Shown one piece after another: positions 12,915 through 24,824 of a stretch of 64,000 nt of DNA. This DNA is from Amphiura filiformis. Its lineage: Eukaryota > Echinodermata > Ophiuroidea > Amphilepidida > Amphiuridae. The stretch covers positions 2,220,464-2,284,463 of the forward strand of contig NC_092636.1 in assembly GCF_039555335.1 (NCBI RefSeq), given 5' to 3'. The notes below the pieces were generated by a model. It did no database searches, had not been told where the DNA came from, and was given only the letters and a program-made list of their open reading frames with translations. Positions within the stretch are counted from its first letter, which is position 1. Each line of letters begins with the position of its first letter. The translations under genes were made by a program, and so were the position numbers.

Positions 12915-15900
12915 TTGATGTATGTGTTGCGCCGGAGGAATCAACCGTATGGTCAACGACAAAACACAATTACACAAAGCTCATATCTGGCATCCAGGGA
13001 GATGGTTTGTGTCAAGAGGAGGCTAGGAATGGCCCTCTACTGTTGGTACGGAAGGACCTGGCCACCCACCGTACTATTTGGCCTTGAATGTAAGCATGAG
13101 AGTACAAAGTCAAAAGAAAACGATGGTATCGGAAGGTGCGACCCGCAGGCCGGAAGATACGTCAATGGCTACTGGGGAGAGAGAGATGCTGCTCAGAGTA
13201 CACCTGTTGGTGATGACAGATCAGGATTAAAGCCTGCTACAGGAAGTCCTGTTCTTGACGGTCCCAGGAAGGAAAGGAACAGCACCCCTTTAAGGAAGCC
13301 AATAAATATTGCTACATGGAATGTACGCAGTATGTCAGGAGGAAAGATTGAAGTTGTGGAGAAGGAGATGGTTGCAAACAATATTAAGATCCTAGGAGTA
13401 ACAGAGTTGTGGTGGCTTGGTCAAGGGAGGTTCACTACAGATGATGGAAGTATGTTCATCTATTCTGGAAAAGATACTGGAAGGAAACGAGGAGGTGTGG
13501 GTTTCATAATAGAAAGAACCACAGCCAAGTGTGTTTTGGGATATAATCCAATAAATGAAAGAGTGATGACTGTAAGACTGCAAGGACATCCTTTAAATGT
13601 ATCTATCATACAAGTGTATGCACCAACATCAGATGAATCAGAGAGCGAGATGACAGACTTCTATGAGATGGTACAAGGAGTTATGGATAGTATACCTAGA
13701 AGAGACTTACTCATCGTACTGGGGGATTGGAATGCTAAGATTGGCAAAATGAAGGAGAAAACTGGGTGTATAGGCCAATATGGACTTGGGATCAGAAATG
13801 AACGTGGAGACAGACTGGAGGAATTTTGTGAAGCTAATAACCTAGTCATTGGGAACACGTTATTTCAGCATCATCCACGGAGACTGTGGACTTGGATGAG
13901 CCCAGGAGATAGAACAAGAAACCAGATCGATTACATCATGGTCAGGAAGAGGTGGAGAACATCACTCCAAAATGTCAGGACACGACCAGGCGCTGACTGT
14001 GGTAGTGACCATCAGCTACTTGTAGCCAAAGTAAAACTAAAACTGAGAGCTAAGAGAGGCAATGCACCACCTACCAGGTATGATGTTGACAACATTCCCA
14101 CTCAATATTCAGTAGATGTGAAGAACAGGTTTGACGAGTTACTGAAAGTTAATGAAGAGGAGCAGACCCCAAATGAATTGTGGGAAGACATGAAAGAAGC
14201 AGTCCAGAGCACAGCAAAGAAGTACATCCCTAGAAAGATGAAACGGAAACAGCCGTGGATCTCTCAGCAGACCTTAAACCTAGCTGATGACAGGAAGAGA
14301 GCAAAGGCAGATGGAGGAAAGGAAGAATGGGCACGCAAACAAAGAGGTCTCCAAAAGTGTTAAGGAGGACAAAAGAAACTACATCGAAAGGAAATGTGTG
14401 GAAATGGAAAGATGTAAGGGTGACTCAAAAATAGCTTTTGGTATTGCCAAAGAACTTACCAAGAAGTGGACACCCAGGATGGATGTTATAAATGATGAGA
14501 GAGGTAACACTCTTACCGAAAGTGTAGACATCAAAAGGCGATGGGTTCAGTATAGTTCCCAGCTGTTTGAGGCACAAGATGACAAGGCGTATGTACAGTG
14601 TGAAACGAGTGAGGAAGAACCTCCACCATTGAGATCTGAAGTTGAGCTTGCCATGGAACAAATGAAAAATGCTAAGTCACCTGGCATTGATAATGTAGCT
14701 TCTGAGTTTTTTTTTTTTTTTTGGAAAGAAGGGGTAGACCTAATGTGGCTTCTATGTGGTATCATCTGGAAAAAGAAGAAATGGCCGAGAGACTGGTGCA
14801 GGGCAGTATTTATTCCACTGCCAAAGAAGGAAATTTGAAAGAGTGTGCCAATCACCGGACCATCAGCCTGATTTGTCATGCAAGTAAAGTGCTTCTGAAG
14901 ATCATCATCAAGAGAATGAAGTACAAAATGGAGCAAGAAATAGCTGATGAGCAGGCAGGATTTCGTGAAGGAAGGGGTACTAGGGACCAAATTGTCAATA
15001 TCAGGAATGTGATTGAGAAATGCAGAGAGCATAGACTTCCTCTTTACATGTGCTTCATAGATTACAGTAAAGCTTTTGACTGTGTTAGCCACCCTCAGAT
15101 GTGGGAAACTATGAAAAAGATGGGTTTCCCAAGTCATCTTGTGGATCTGATCAGCTGCTTATATGAAGACCAAGAATCGGCAGTCAGAACAAGTAGTGGA
15201 GACACAGATTGGTTCAGGATTGGAAGAGGCTTACGACAGGGCTGTGTGCTATCACCAAACCTATTTAACATCTACTCTGAAGACATAATGAGAACAGCTT
15301 TGGAGGGGTTTGAAGGTGGAGTGAAGTTTGGCGGTACAAGAATTACTAACCTGAGGTACGCCGATGATACCACTCTTATTTGTAGCAGCAGAGTAGAGCT
15401 GATTGATCTTTTGAAGCGCATCAAAGAGGCCAGCGAAGAAAAACACCTTCTCCTGAACACAAAGAAGACAAAAATAATGGTTGTAGACAGAGAGCGGAAA
15501 AGTGATGAGTTTGTGATAGATGGACAGCAGATTGAGGAGGTGAAGCAATTTGAATATCTGGGTTCAATGATTAACAACAGTGGTGACAGCACAACTGAAA
15601 TTAAGAGAAGACTGGCTATTGCAAGGACAACTGTGCAGGGCATGTCAAGCATATGGAAAAGCAGAGGCCTATCCATTGACCTCAAGGTACGCCTACTTCG
15701 TGCAACTGTGTTTTCCATTGCCACTTATGGATGCGAGTCTTGGGCTATGACCAAGAATGATAGGAAAAGAGTAGATGCTTTTGAGATGTGGTGTTACAGG
15801 AGGCTTCTACGAGTGACATGGAAAGACAGGAGAACAAATTCCTGGATCCTCGACAAGATTGGTACTAGTCTAACCATCAGAAGCGGCATAATGGAGAGAA

Positions 15901-16129
15901 AGCTGAAGTACTTTGGCCATATTGTCAGGAAACATGGAGGTGTAGAAAACAGATTTTGCAAGGGGCTATGGAAGGCAAACGAGGAAGAGGACGTCCACCA
16001 ACATCTTGGACTAATGACGTGAAGCTGGTTTCTAACCAGGGAATGCAAGGTGCAACGCACTTGGCATCAGATCGAGTGAGATGGCGTACTCTTGTGAAGA
16101 CCACAGCAGCGCTACACAGCGCCACCTGA
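12915..16129 (+). pseudogene. RTE-type endonuclease-reverse transcriptase, frameshifted
   Basis: Order: N-terminal linker, then APE endonuclease (about 13305-14040) with INIATWNVRSM, VYAPTSDES, GDWNAKIG, NQIDYI and the catalytic SDHQLL. The reverse transcriptase (about 14640-15500) shows SPGIDNV, FIPLPKK, EQAGFREGRGTRDQI, DYSKAFDCVSH, GLRQGCVLSPNLFN and the active-site YADD. The tail has YGCESWAM, WCYRRLLRVTW and KYFGHIVRK. It resembles the RTE/BovB proteins often annotated as craniofacial development protein 2-like. The frame breaks three times: near 14325-14345, by a missing base near 14825 (PKK then GNLKEC), and near 15955 just before the GKRGRGRPP tail, which ends at the stop at 16127-16129. 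A pure T tract at 14708-14722 puts a phenylalanine run into the RT fingers. Catalytic residues are present, but the copy as sequenced cannot make one intact protein. Confidence 0.9.
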
Positions 16130-16335
16130 CACAGAGAGAGAGTATAGATCATATTGATCCGTTATATCATGCATGCTGAACATTTTCTTTTATTACATTA
16201 CATTGTTTAATCATTGCTTGAAGTTAAATTGTACTGTATTATTATTTTGAAGTTTGTATGCCATTGATGTAACTATATGCCTTGTATATGGAATATGACA
16301 ATAAAACACATGAATGAATGAATGAATGAAGGAAG
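12915..16335 (+). mobile_element. Nearly full-length RTE-type LINE
   Basis: Non-LTR retrotransposon with one long APE endonuclease-RT coding region (see 12915-16129). It has a short 3' region, an AATAAA at about 16301 and a terminal (TGAA)n run at about 16309-16330. RTE-clade elements typically have short 3' UTRs ending in simple repeats. The 5' limit is uncertain: sequence at 12690-12900 resembles this element's own 3' UTR. Confidence 0.85.
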
Positions 16336-16583
16336 GAATATTAACAACAACATTTGAAAGTATTTGCCTACGGAAAAAAAATTAATATCGACTGAAACGT
16401 TCACAATAATATCACAAATAATAAATAATATCCGAAACTCTATCAAAGATAAATTTCTAATGATGCTGATGAAAAATCCTAGAAGTGTGTTTGGATGTTT
16501 ATTCTAAAAAGACCTCCAATAATTGGAGAATATCAGTCTGAGCAACCTCGGACTAGCATTAAGGTAGCCTTTGGTGTGACATG

Positions 16584-17443
16584 TTGTCTCGGTCCCAGCC
16601 GGTTTGTGTTCCTCCGTCACTAAACAAACCGTCTGGCGACAACCTCATAGTACGTCTTTTCTGATTGGCTGAACATCAACGCCATAAATACTGGCGTTAA
16701 ATTTTGCTGTCAATCAACGCTGGGCTTCAGCGCATGCAGCGCCTGATGGACAGCTATGCGGTTACATAAATCCACACAATGTACGTGAGTACGCCCTGCA
16801 AGTCGCGTACATGAAAGGCGATATCCGACGATCGGCGACTCAGTGGCTGCTATTAAAGCTAGGGTACATTTTTCGTTTGCGGTATCTACAAAGAGGGAGG
16901 GCCTGTGATGTTTAGTTAGAGAATAAACGATAGGAATTTTTTATTTTGCCTATCCTCTACTGTATGATAGACGACAGGCAGGTCCAATATTTTGAGTAGT
17001 GGATGCCGGCGCAAAAACTAAGTTACCGTCATAAAAACCCCCCTCATTATAAAATGAACGAAACTTGTTTACAACTTCGCGTATTCTGTTGCGCGTATTG
17101 CTAGCGCGTTTGCGTATTCCGCACTAGTCTACGCATCCAGCGCGATACATACGCGAACCTCTACACGCGTGTTACGCATTATCAAGACGCATGATGACGT
17201 GGGGTCGTCTACGGCCTGATAGACGGCACCCGAAATCATGCGATTGTCCAATCAGAAATGTGTCTACGAACTAGACCACTCCCACTGACTAAGAATGTCA
17301 CTTACACAAGTCACGTCTTACAGCCAATTGAAAACAGTTTTATTTGTAAATTCATTAACCAATCAGCGATTGTCATTTCACGGGTTGTCGCCAGGCGGTT
17401 TGTTTAGTGACGAAGGAGCACAAATCGGCTGGGACCGAGACTA
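16584..17443. mobile_element. Mutator-like MITE with long inverted ends
   Basis: The ends are inverted: TTGTCTCGGTCCCAGCCG at left and CGGCTGGGACCGAGACTA at right. The inverted match continues through the GTCACTAAACAAACCG and CTGGCGACAACC blocks, about 70 bp in all. Flanks repeat TGTGACATG (16575-16583, 17444-17452), a 9-bp duplication that reads as 12 bp if the following TTG is counted. Nine base pairs is typical of Mutator-like elements. No transposase frame. Confidence 0.8.
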
Positions 17444-17657
17444 TGTGACATGTTGATTGGCGTCGTTTAGTCTTTTACCTACATTTGCATATTAATTTTC
17501 AGCAAAATAAAACGCTCAGGACTCAAACTTAGAATGTGATTAACTGGGTACTCATCACATTATCATGTTACAGTTATTTGTATGTCACTTTTGTCACAAA
17601 GCCATTTATTTCTTGAAAACCTTTATTTTGTTTTCGCCAGAAACCTGGTAAACAACG

Positions 17658-17665
17658 TATAAAAG
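17658..17665 (+). promoter_or_regulatory. Possible TATA box upstream of gene B
   Basis: TATAAAAG about 260 bp before the gene B start codon. Position would require a 5' UTR of over 200 nt. Weak on its own. Confidence 0.25.
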
Positions 17666-17817
17666 CTAAAAGGGCAGAGCACTTACCGTTCATCCTTTCG
17701 ATAATGGATGGGCAATAACCGTTCATAATAGCCGATGCTAATAGACAATTCTATCGCATAAGTGATAATGTTATCCTTTAACCGTGAAATATATTATTTC
17801 AATTTATTATATGCAGA

Positions 17818-17926
17818 CATTTTTATTAAGCTTCGGTAATCCTCTTGTTGCCACTATAACACAGTTTGATATTGGAAGTGATGAAATAAAGACAGTGGAC
17901 ATATTTTCACTGCCTTAAACTTAACA
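17818..17926 (+). promoter_or_regulatory. 5' flank conserved between genes B and C
   Basis: Directly upstream of the gene B ATG. Shares with 56855-56964 the blocks GATGAAATAAAGACAGT and ATTTTCACTGCC, then AACAATGGAT at the start. Likely 5' UTR/promoter kept since the duplication. A weaker trace (GTAGTTGTGGAGATTTTACT) precedes gene A. Confidence 0.5.
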
Positions 17927-18150
17927 ATGGATGCCAATAACCAGTTTACAAATGGAGATAGTTCTTGGAATAACAATCACAACTCACCACACACTGCTGT
18001 TGATATAGATTTGGACAATGTAGAAGGTAACAAAGAAAACAGCCAGAAGAAGGAAGAACCATTTTATGGATATCTTCATGAATTTGGAAGTAATACGACA
18101 CACCACGGAATACGATACGTAACCGACCCGAAAAACCATGTACTGAGACG
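17927..18150 (+). CDS. Gene B exon 1
   Basis: Starts MDANNQFTNGD; contains FGSNTTHHGIRYVTDP with the His-Gly gating motif. Donor CG|GTAAGA, phase 2. The start is the first in-frame ATG and aligns with gene C. Confidence 0.9.
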
Positions 18151-21100
18151 GTAAGAGAGTATTTTACTTTCATTAAAATGTCGTATAACACCATATTAAA
18201 AATAAATTATCCTTAGCGACTTTAAAAAAGATTTCAGATTTTATTTGGTCCTCGACGGATTTCCGAAAGTCCTATAGGAAATTAGCGAACTAGTATAGTA
18301 AATTGCAAGACGTTCTTAAGGGTATGAACGTTTGGACAGTATTTATTGTGGGACATTAGAGCACATCAGACATATCGAATTGCATTCTGAATACGAAGAA
18401 TGTCATTCTGATATCAAATAATTTTGATTTTTGAAATTCGCAATTTAATACACATTTTATGGCAAATCATTAAAATTGATATTTTTGATATTTAACAGTA
18501 CTTGAAGTAAACTTAAAGTGTATGTAGGTGGGATGAAAAAAATCCATATCTTCAATATGAAAGGTCAAAATTTTCAATTGACCGTCGGCTTTTCCTCCCT
18601 GCTACATACGCTTTAAGAATATGTCATTAGATTTATATAATTTACTTCGAGGACTGTTATATATCAAAAATTTGAAAAATATCAAATTTTTATAATTTGT
18701 CATAACATTTGTATTATATTGTGATTTTCAAAAATGAAAATTATTTGATATCAGAAAGACATGCTTCGTATTCAGAATGCAATTTGATAGGTCTGAGGTG
18801 CTCTCATGTCCCACAAAAAATACTGTCGAAACGCAATTAACGCTCATTTTAGATCCCTTAACTGCATTGTTTACGTTCCTGGGGTGGCGGGGTGTGTGAC
18901 TGGGCGAGTGGTTGTATTTGATACGTGAGACGTTCTAGAAATTATTGAACCATGGTATTACTTGAAGTCGTAAAACTGCATTGTTGTGTGGAGAGGTGGG
19001 GGTCCGGGGTGTATGTGTGGTGTGGGTCGGGTGGATGGGGTGTGTGTTATGTTAATTGCTGAGTGCTTAAGTTTTTTTCTCGTTCTCAGATTAGTTTGGG
19101 CTGTGCTTATTCTTGTCGCAGACTCATACCTGGGCTACAACATCGTTAATAGTTTCCTAAAATATTATGAGTACGATGTCAACACCGTTGTAGGCGTTAC
19201 GTATGTACCTGATTTACACTTTCCCGCAGTCACAATATGTAACTACAACCAGATTCGGAAGTCGAAGGCTACCCCATTAGAATTATCCCTTATCAATGAT
19301 ATCTTTGGAATTGAAGGTATGTAAAATCTATAATAAAAGTCATCCAGTGGCGGCGCCAGAAATTTTTTCGGGGGGCAAAAGGGGGGACGAGCCTACGACT
19401 GGGGGTGGCATTTTCACCTAATTTTGGCTAAAAAGTGGCCTTTCACCCTCTTTTCAATTGTTTTTTTTTTTTTGGGGGGGGCAATAGAGGAGAGCATGGG
19501 GGAATTTTTTCCCCTCCCATGCCCCCCGTAGCGCCACCACTGAAGTCATCACTTAGACGTGTCATTTTCTGGAAAAGCCCATTTATATGTTGGACAAGAA
19601 TACTCTCGTCAAAATTTCACATTTTGACATCTTTGTTTGCATAAAAGCAATCTAATAAAATCAAACCGTTTAAATGATGTAAAAGAATGAATAAATGATG
19701 TACATGTAATAATGAAACAAAACTGATTTATAACTTCAGCACATTTACGACCATAAAAAGACCACTAAAAAGTGTGGACTTTCTTTTTGATTGTTATTTA
19801 TATCTTACATGTATTTTAATGATTTCAAAATAACACTCTATTACGTTTGATGGTATTTTAGCTCAATTTGGTACACCAATCAATTGGACCATTTATGAGG
19901 ACTTTCTTGGAGGCAATTCCACCTTTACAGACGAATTCGTTGATTCCGTGGGGAATCTCGCACATCAATTAAACGAAACGATATATGATTGCAAGTGGCG
20001 CGCAGTGGAACCTTGCGACGCGAGGAGCTTCACCACCAGTTTGACGGATTGGGGAGTCTGCTGGACGTTTAATGATCCTAAAAATAAAAGTGAAATCCTG
20101 AAAATTAATCAGCCTGGGAAGCAAAATGGTCTCTTCTTGAGAATGGATGTTCAGCAGTATGAGTATGTTAGTGGGGAGAGTGAAGCTGCTGGATTTAAGG
20201 TATTTTACCTTCACATTCAAATTGTAATTTAAAAATTAATAGTTTTCATTTGAACTATAACTCAAATTCATCTTCTTAATGAGCTCTTTTTCTTGCTCGG
20301 TCTAATTATTTTCCGTCGAGTGTGTGGGAATCCTATAAGCTATAATGGTTCAGAGGATTGCCTCTGATGTGTGGGAATCGGACTGATCGTCACGCAGATT
20401 CTTCATGGCGATTCTGCAACTTTGGAGGATTTCCGTACTGCGGTAGCGGGATGATCCTCCAAGCAGTGGCGTAGCTGCCGGGGGGGCAGGGGGCAATTGC
20501 CCCCTGGCAAAAATTGTCTATTTGGGCCCCCGCCCCTCAGACCCTGCGCCCCCTAGCGCTATTTGGGCCCCCGCCCCCTAGCGAAGGAAAAAAAAAAGGA
20601 GAGAGAGAGAGGAAAAAAGAGAGGGAGAGAAGGGGAAAAGAGAGGGGGAGATAGGGAGAGGAGGGGAAAAGAGATGGGGAATCCATACGATACCCCGGTA
20701 TGCAATACCATACGATTATTGTCAATAAGCCTGGCAAAAATTGTCTATTTGGGCCCCCCCCCTAGTGCGGGGAAAAAGAGAAAGGATAGAGAGAGAGGAA
20801 AAAGATGGGGAAGAGAAGGGAAAGAGAAAGAGGGAATCCATAGGCCTACGATATGTAGGGCCATACGATTATTATCAATATACTCGACAATATACTTGTA
20901 ATGACTTCTTGAAGACAAAGAAATATAAATTTTTTGAAATACTAATTGCACAAAAGCACCTACACTGTAAATTGGCCAGAACACATGGAACGCGTTCATT
21001 AATGTAACGGTTTTTTAACACATGACACGTGTTCAACTTATTTAGAGAACACAGGTGTTATTACCTCAGAACACTAGTGTAACATGTTCTAATCCTTTAA

Positions 21101-21620
21101 ACTCTGGTGTTCAAAATTACTATCTATGAACACCTCGGACACATGAAAGAAATGTAAATGTTTTTTAACACATGACACGTGTTCAAACATTGATTTTCAG
21201 AATGCTGGTGTTCAACCTTTATTTATACATTTTCAAAATCTCATTACTCGACAATAAACAAATGCATGGTAGTAACTAGTATAAACAAGATAATGGCGGT
21301 GTTCCGAAGAATTCCGATGAAATCAGAGAGTTTTCACCTAAAGGCAAGCCCAAGGCTCGAACCCTCGCCGATCGTATCTCCCGGCTGACAGCGCAACGCA
21401 TTAATCGCTCGGCCATAGTCACCCTCTTGTGTCTCTCCGATGCTTGTTCATCGCTGTCAACAGATATAGGCTAGGCCTACGGGCTCCGAGTCGCTCCCAA
21501 AGTTGCCCTGAATTTCATTCTTCTCTAAATCCTTCGAATTTACTCTCACTATCATCCCATTTGTCTTGAAAAAGACAGTTTGGAATAGCGTTTCCCGGGA
21601 GCGTTTCCACGTTGCATCGC

Positions 21621-21651
<31 letters not shown>

Positions 21652-24600
21652 ACTTATATCCCTCCTTCAAAGGAGCACCGTGTATTTCTCGCTGACACGT
21701 CGCAGCTCTCCAACGCCTCTATCTGCTCATGCGTTCCATTTTTGAACACCAGTATTCAATATAATCATTCAGAACACTTGTGACACGTCTGATCAATACT
21801 AGGCCTATGTGTTCTACATTATACTAAAAGAACACTAATGTGCAAGGCTTATCATATTTTCAAATACACTAGTGTTCTAAAGAGACAATTATGAACACCT
21901 CAGACGCGTCTGAGAAGCGTCATGTGTTCGGGAACATTTGCAGTGTATAGGAACAGTATATTGACTAAAACAATTAAATGGTCTACCCAAAAAGAAAAGT
22001 CGAAAAAGGTGGTCAAGAAGGCTGTGTCCGACATGTTTCTTGTAGCATGCCCCAACCAAAAATGTTCAGTATCGACACAAAATTGGCCGATTAAGTCATT
22101 TACCATTGAGCTATTTCAAACTTGGGGCCGGATTTACGATTAGACCAGATGGGTACCGGGTCCAGGCCCCTAAAATAGCCTTAAGAAGGTATTTTTCCCA
22201 AAACATCATGTTTTGGACCGAAATATGGTAACATTGCTAAATTTTGCGCGCTTCGCGAGCACTGGCCTTTACGTAAAATTTACCTTCATTTTGGGCTAAA
22301 ATTGTCTGAAATTGGACATTTTTAACCAGGAAATTATCAAGAATTATGGCCAAAATTCATTTCTATTAAGACCAAATTAGTAATAAAAAAGCAAATTTTT
22401 CTCAGTAATAACCCAGTTTACCATTTTCTCTCTTGGGCCACTGTATTGCCAAATTTAAACGTATTTACCTTTCTTTTTTGATATATTTGAAAGTGTACTT
22501 TTCTTTGAAAGTACACTTTCTTTTCGAGTGGATTTGGGCCCCGCCCCATACAGGCTTGCCCCCCCCCCCTTGGAAAAAATCCCAGCTACGCCACTGCCTC
22601 CAAGCGCTTAAAAGATTCCCACACGCTCACGTGGCGATCCTCGACTGTCGGAGGACCCACTCCCTAGTTTTTCCACGAGCATGATAATACAATAAACACA
22701 AGGTAGGTATGAATGTTGAATGGCAATAGTCTAGAGACAGGGAAATGAAATTTTCGGGGGTTAAGGCTATTTGTGGGATACCGGATATATATATTTACCA
22801 TGTTTTAGAGAGACCGTGCATGTTAAGTCTCTGAACTTCCAACTAATCGGGGTGAATTTTGTGGAAAACAGGCTCCTTACCCCTTTTCGTTTTCTTTTGC
22901 CTTCCCGATTTTCTCCTTCATTTTTTGTCAACGGCATTATACGCTTTCATTATTTGTCAGGGGGCAACCTAACCCACCCCAGCTAGCTACGCTACTGTCT
23001 AGAAATCTTAATCTGTCCCTCTAAGGATCAGCCAATATAGGTGTCCTTCAACATGACTACCACTTATTGTTATATCGTTGAAGGTTACTTTAGGCTCTAT
23101 TATTATAATTGGTAGAGGAGCATGGCCGTGTTTGGTACATTTTGAGTTACACCCGGCGTAAACTTACGCTAACATTGATCAAAATTCCACAACTATTTTC
23201 CCTACTCCTACCGCGTGTCCACACCTAGCCTACTCCTAGCACTACGCGCCGACTAGTTTCACCAAGCATTCACTTCTGGTCGGTATAAACATTGGCTACC
23301 ACTCGGGTGTTTCTGTGACCTTTATCAACCACGCGATATGTAATTTCTTAGTTCCGACCAACTAAAGGTCAAACTTACTCCGGGTGCCAGGCGTAATCTG
23401 CGTTTACATTGCAACTTACGCCTGGCTCGCTACTCCTGACTTTTGTCAGGAGTAAATCGTCGGACGTACGCCTGGCGGAACTTACGCTGACCATCGTTCA
23501 CACTGCACCTACTCTTGGCAGCGCATACCACTACTCCTAGCAACTTGCGCCGACCAAGTTCCGCCGGGCATGATGCAGTCATGGTCCATGGCAAAGGCGA
23601 TTCGACCTTTGTGGCATTAAACCCAGTTAACAGGAAATTAATCCAATAAATCGATTCAGTAAATGCATTCGATCACTAACGGCAACAAGCTTCGGTCGAT
23701 TACCCCAGCTGCAGCGTGTGTAAACTCTAATTTGCATAGAGGCTGTACGTGAAATTATTGATTGGCTCCAAACAAAGGATTTGAACCGGTGCACTTAATC
23801 ATGGCGAAGTGCAGTCCATTCAATCAAATGTTGTCATCAACCTATTTGATCGCAGTGCATTGTTATGTGTGTGAGACGAACTGTCGCGGTTGATTGCAAT
23901 CCAGAGGATGATTTAAGCACTTCCCACCACGCCACTGTGTTGACTTGCGGTTAGCACAGCTGTGTGAGTGAACATGACACGACTGCTCGCACACTGCATT
24001 GGCGGCCATGGTTAAATTTGAATTTGGACTGGTATATTTACAATAAAAACGCATTCACAATGCTGGTCGATTTCACATTTTATGTTACCTACAGATGGTG
24101 TGAATTATCCTTCATGCATACATCACTTTAGATCTGAAATCGACCAACTAATAATGACACACGCACAATTCTTAAACAACGTCTTTTGCACAGAATTCAA
24201 TGGGATTTGAAAAGTAAAGTGGCAGTTGAAACTCTGGTGATAACACGTTTGCAGTGCATGATGGGGCTTCCTTAAATCATCCTCTGATTGCAATCAAACA
24301 AACGATGTCTTTTGTATTACTTTGTTCCGTGATGAAAATCGTGATGTTTTATTCAATCACTCTTGAAAAATGTATTTCTTTTGTAGGCCTATTACTTTGT
24401 TTTGTGATGAAAATCGTGATGTTTTATTTCATCACGCTTTAAAACAAACGATTTCTCATGTATTACTTTGTTTCGTGATGACAATTTTGATGTTTTATTT
24501 CATCACTCACGAAAAATTGATTTCTTATGTATTACTTTGTTTCGGGATGAAAATCGTGATGTTTTATTTCATCATCACGCTCTAAAACATACGATTTCTT

Positions 24601-24760
24601 TTGCTTTTTATTTGTTTTGTGATGAAAATCGTGATGTTTTATTTCATCACGCTCTAAACAATAATTATAGTTACATGCATTTCAAGAAAAAAATCTTATT
24701 AAAACGGTAGGCCCTATGTTGTTTAGAAAAAATGTAGAAAGTGATGATGGTGATGATGTC

Positions 24761-24824
<64 letters not shown>

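Larger units (their letters stand above)
20464..22596. mobile_element. 2.1-kb hAT-like element with 8-bp duplication, containing a nested insert
   Basis: Ends CAGTGGCGTAGCTG and CAGCTACGCCACTG, flanked by CCTCCAAG on both sides (20456-20463, 22597-22604). The left interior has two related blocks (CTGGCAAAAATTGTCTATTT at 20501 and 20730) with GAGA-rich low-complexity DNA. No transposase frame; non-autonomous. A second element sits inside at 20961-21947. Confidence 0.82.

Noticed and set aside
20563-20901. Arg/Glu-rich frames
   Set aside because: Produced by GAGA-rich low-complexity DNA in a transposon.
21340-21423. Working tRNA gene
   Set aside because: A and B boxes are good, but the acceptor arms do not pair and it lies inside a transposon; kept only as tRNA-like.
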